From contig JAUIMM010000202.1 of assembly GCA_031769625.1 (NCBI GenBank), positions 11,146,001 through 11,210,000 of the forward strand: a DNA stretch of 64,000 nucleotides, written 5' to 3'. Within the stretch, counting starts at the first letter, position 1; the number at the start of each line of letters is the position of its first letter. The stretch comes from Taudactylus pleione (lineage: Eukaryota > Chordata > Amphibia > Anura > Myobatrachidae). This document shows, piece after piece, positions 63,778 to 64,000 of this stretch. The notes below the pieces were generated by a model. That model searched no databases and was not told the DNA's origin. It worked only from the letters and a program-made list of their open reading frames with translations. Both the position numbers and the translations under genes were made by a program.

Positions 63778-64000
63778 CTGTTATATTTTGCAAGAATAGT
63801 GTTCAATAGAATGATGTATTGTGTTTATACATTGTTTTGTTGGAGTAAAAGCTCCTGATTCATTGATTGGCTCGAAAATAGATTCAATTTAAAATGGTGT
63901 TTCCTGACTAGCAAAGCCTGAATCTTTACAGATTGAGGTTTTCCAAAAAGGAGAAAAAGTGCAAACGCACCTGCTAAAGATCCAGCGATGACGGCAAACC
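63778..64000 (+). repeat. Satellite unit 73, partial
   Basis: First 223 bp of a unit cut by the window end. CCTGAATCT palindrome and TAGCAAAGCC as in units 57 and 64. The antisense frame is open from the edge to its TAA at 63,825. Confidence 0.95.

Larger units (their letters stand above)
1..64000 (+). repeat. Satellite array, ~886-bp unit, 72.25 head-to-tail copies
   Basis: The same sequence of landmarks recurs every 882-889 bp from the first base to the last: GTTCAATAGAATGATG, TTGGCTCGAAAATA, a palindrome, GACAGGTAAGTG, TCAGCATCAGGGTGGAGA, CCTTATATAAAATGTTGA, TTTTAATATTAA and TAATACACTG. All copies are in one orientation and no unique DNA separates them. Unit lengths vary by single-base indels; the exception is unit 10 (862 bp, a 25-bp deletion). 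Units differ at scattered sites, but sets of units repeat almost identically as higher-order repeats. This is the structure expected of eukaryotic satellite DNA evolving by unequal exchange and conversion. The family, chromosome position and host are not identifiable from sequence alone; a centromeric or heterochromatic location is inference. Confidence 0.98.
49581..64000 (+). repeat. Seven-unit higher-order repeat with nine-unit variant
   Basis: Units 57-63 (49,581-55,791; 6211 bp) form one copy. The second copy, units 64-72 (55,792-63,777; 7986 bp), matches 57-60 at a distance of 6211 bp and 61-63 at 7985 bp; units 68-69 are the two extra units. Unit 73 starts a third copy, with the same TTATATTTTGCAAGAATAG opening as units 57 and 64. 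The copies match even in rare features such as GACAAAAGC, GATCAAGCG, CCTCTAGGTCC and GAATGTTATC. Confidence 0.9.

Noticed and set aside
1..64000. CRISPR array or bacterial repeat locus
   Set aside because: Repeats are about 886 bp with no short repeat-spacer alternation and no cas-like genes.
1..64000. Ribosomal DNA or other tandem RNA gene cluster
   Set aside because: No stretch resembles conserved rRNA, 5S, snRNA or histone sequences, and the units are AT-rich throughout.
1..64000. CENP-B box
   Set aside because: No match to TTCGNNNNANNCGGG on either strand was seen; no CGGG follows any TTCG at the right spacing.
1..64000. Transposon or LTR element as the source of the array
   Set aside because: No terminal inverted repeats, LTR ends, transposase or reverse transcriptase motifs, or target-site duplications are visible at unit edges.

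Overview
The whole window is one uninterrupted head-to-tail satellite DNA array. A unit of about 886 bp (most copies 882-889 bp) is repeated 72 full times, all in the same orientation, and a 73rd copy is cut off at base 64000. With the phase used here (units start at the word CTG[C/T]TATC), the window opens exactly on a unit boundary. The sequence is AT-rich (roughly one third G+C by eye). I found no unique flanking DNA, ordinary gene, rRNA or tRNA gene, CRISPR array or recognisable transposon. Large tandem repeats of this kind are typical of eukaryotic heterochromatin, for example centromeric or pericentromeric blocks. I do not recognise the family and cannot name the species.

Terms used below. 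Each unit has a palindrome near base 130-155 of the unit. It exists as: perfect (arms CCTCAATCTTT and AAAGATTGAGG), one-mismatch (AAAGACTGAGG in the second arm), stem-loop (9-bp stem CCTCAATCT/AGATTGAGG around TTAC), CCTGAATCT (one arm base changed) and broken (first arm CCTGAAACT). A second marker lies near unit base 340: C-minus units read GGAGGTCATGGGG and C-plus units read GGAGGTCCATGG. The extra C shifts the longest sense frame. In the unit entries, 'sense frame' is the long open frame on the + strand, which begins only at GTG or TTG and is not called a gene.

Layout. Units 1-13 are mostly C-minus, with broken and one-mismatch palindromes alternating in the first six. Units 14-18 are a C-plus patch, stem-loop from unit 15. 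Units 19-30 (15.9-26.5 kb) are a recently amplified block of three unit types, X, Y and Z. Units 32-40 (27.4-35.4 kb) run in approximate trimers of 2657 bp. From unit 42 (36.3 kb) to the end, units are almost all C-plus, many with GGATCC, and stem-loop palindromes dominate. This second domain contains a 2656-bp trimer duplicated almost exactly (38.06-43.37 kb) and a 6211-bp seven-unit repeat, followed by a nine-unit version and the start of a third copy (49.58-64.0 kb).

Functional content is uncertain. Each unit carries a TATA-like word, a near-consensus splice donor followed about 165 bp later by an acceptor-like tract, CRE-like and AP-1-like words, and on the - strand a short ATG-initiated frame encoding one hydrophobic segment. 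The frames are interrupted in many units by indels and stops, so protein coding is not supported. These signals matter mainly for possible satellite transcription.
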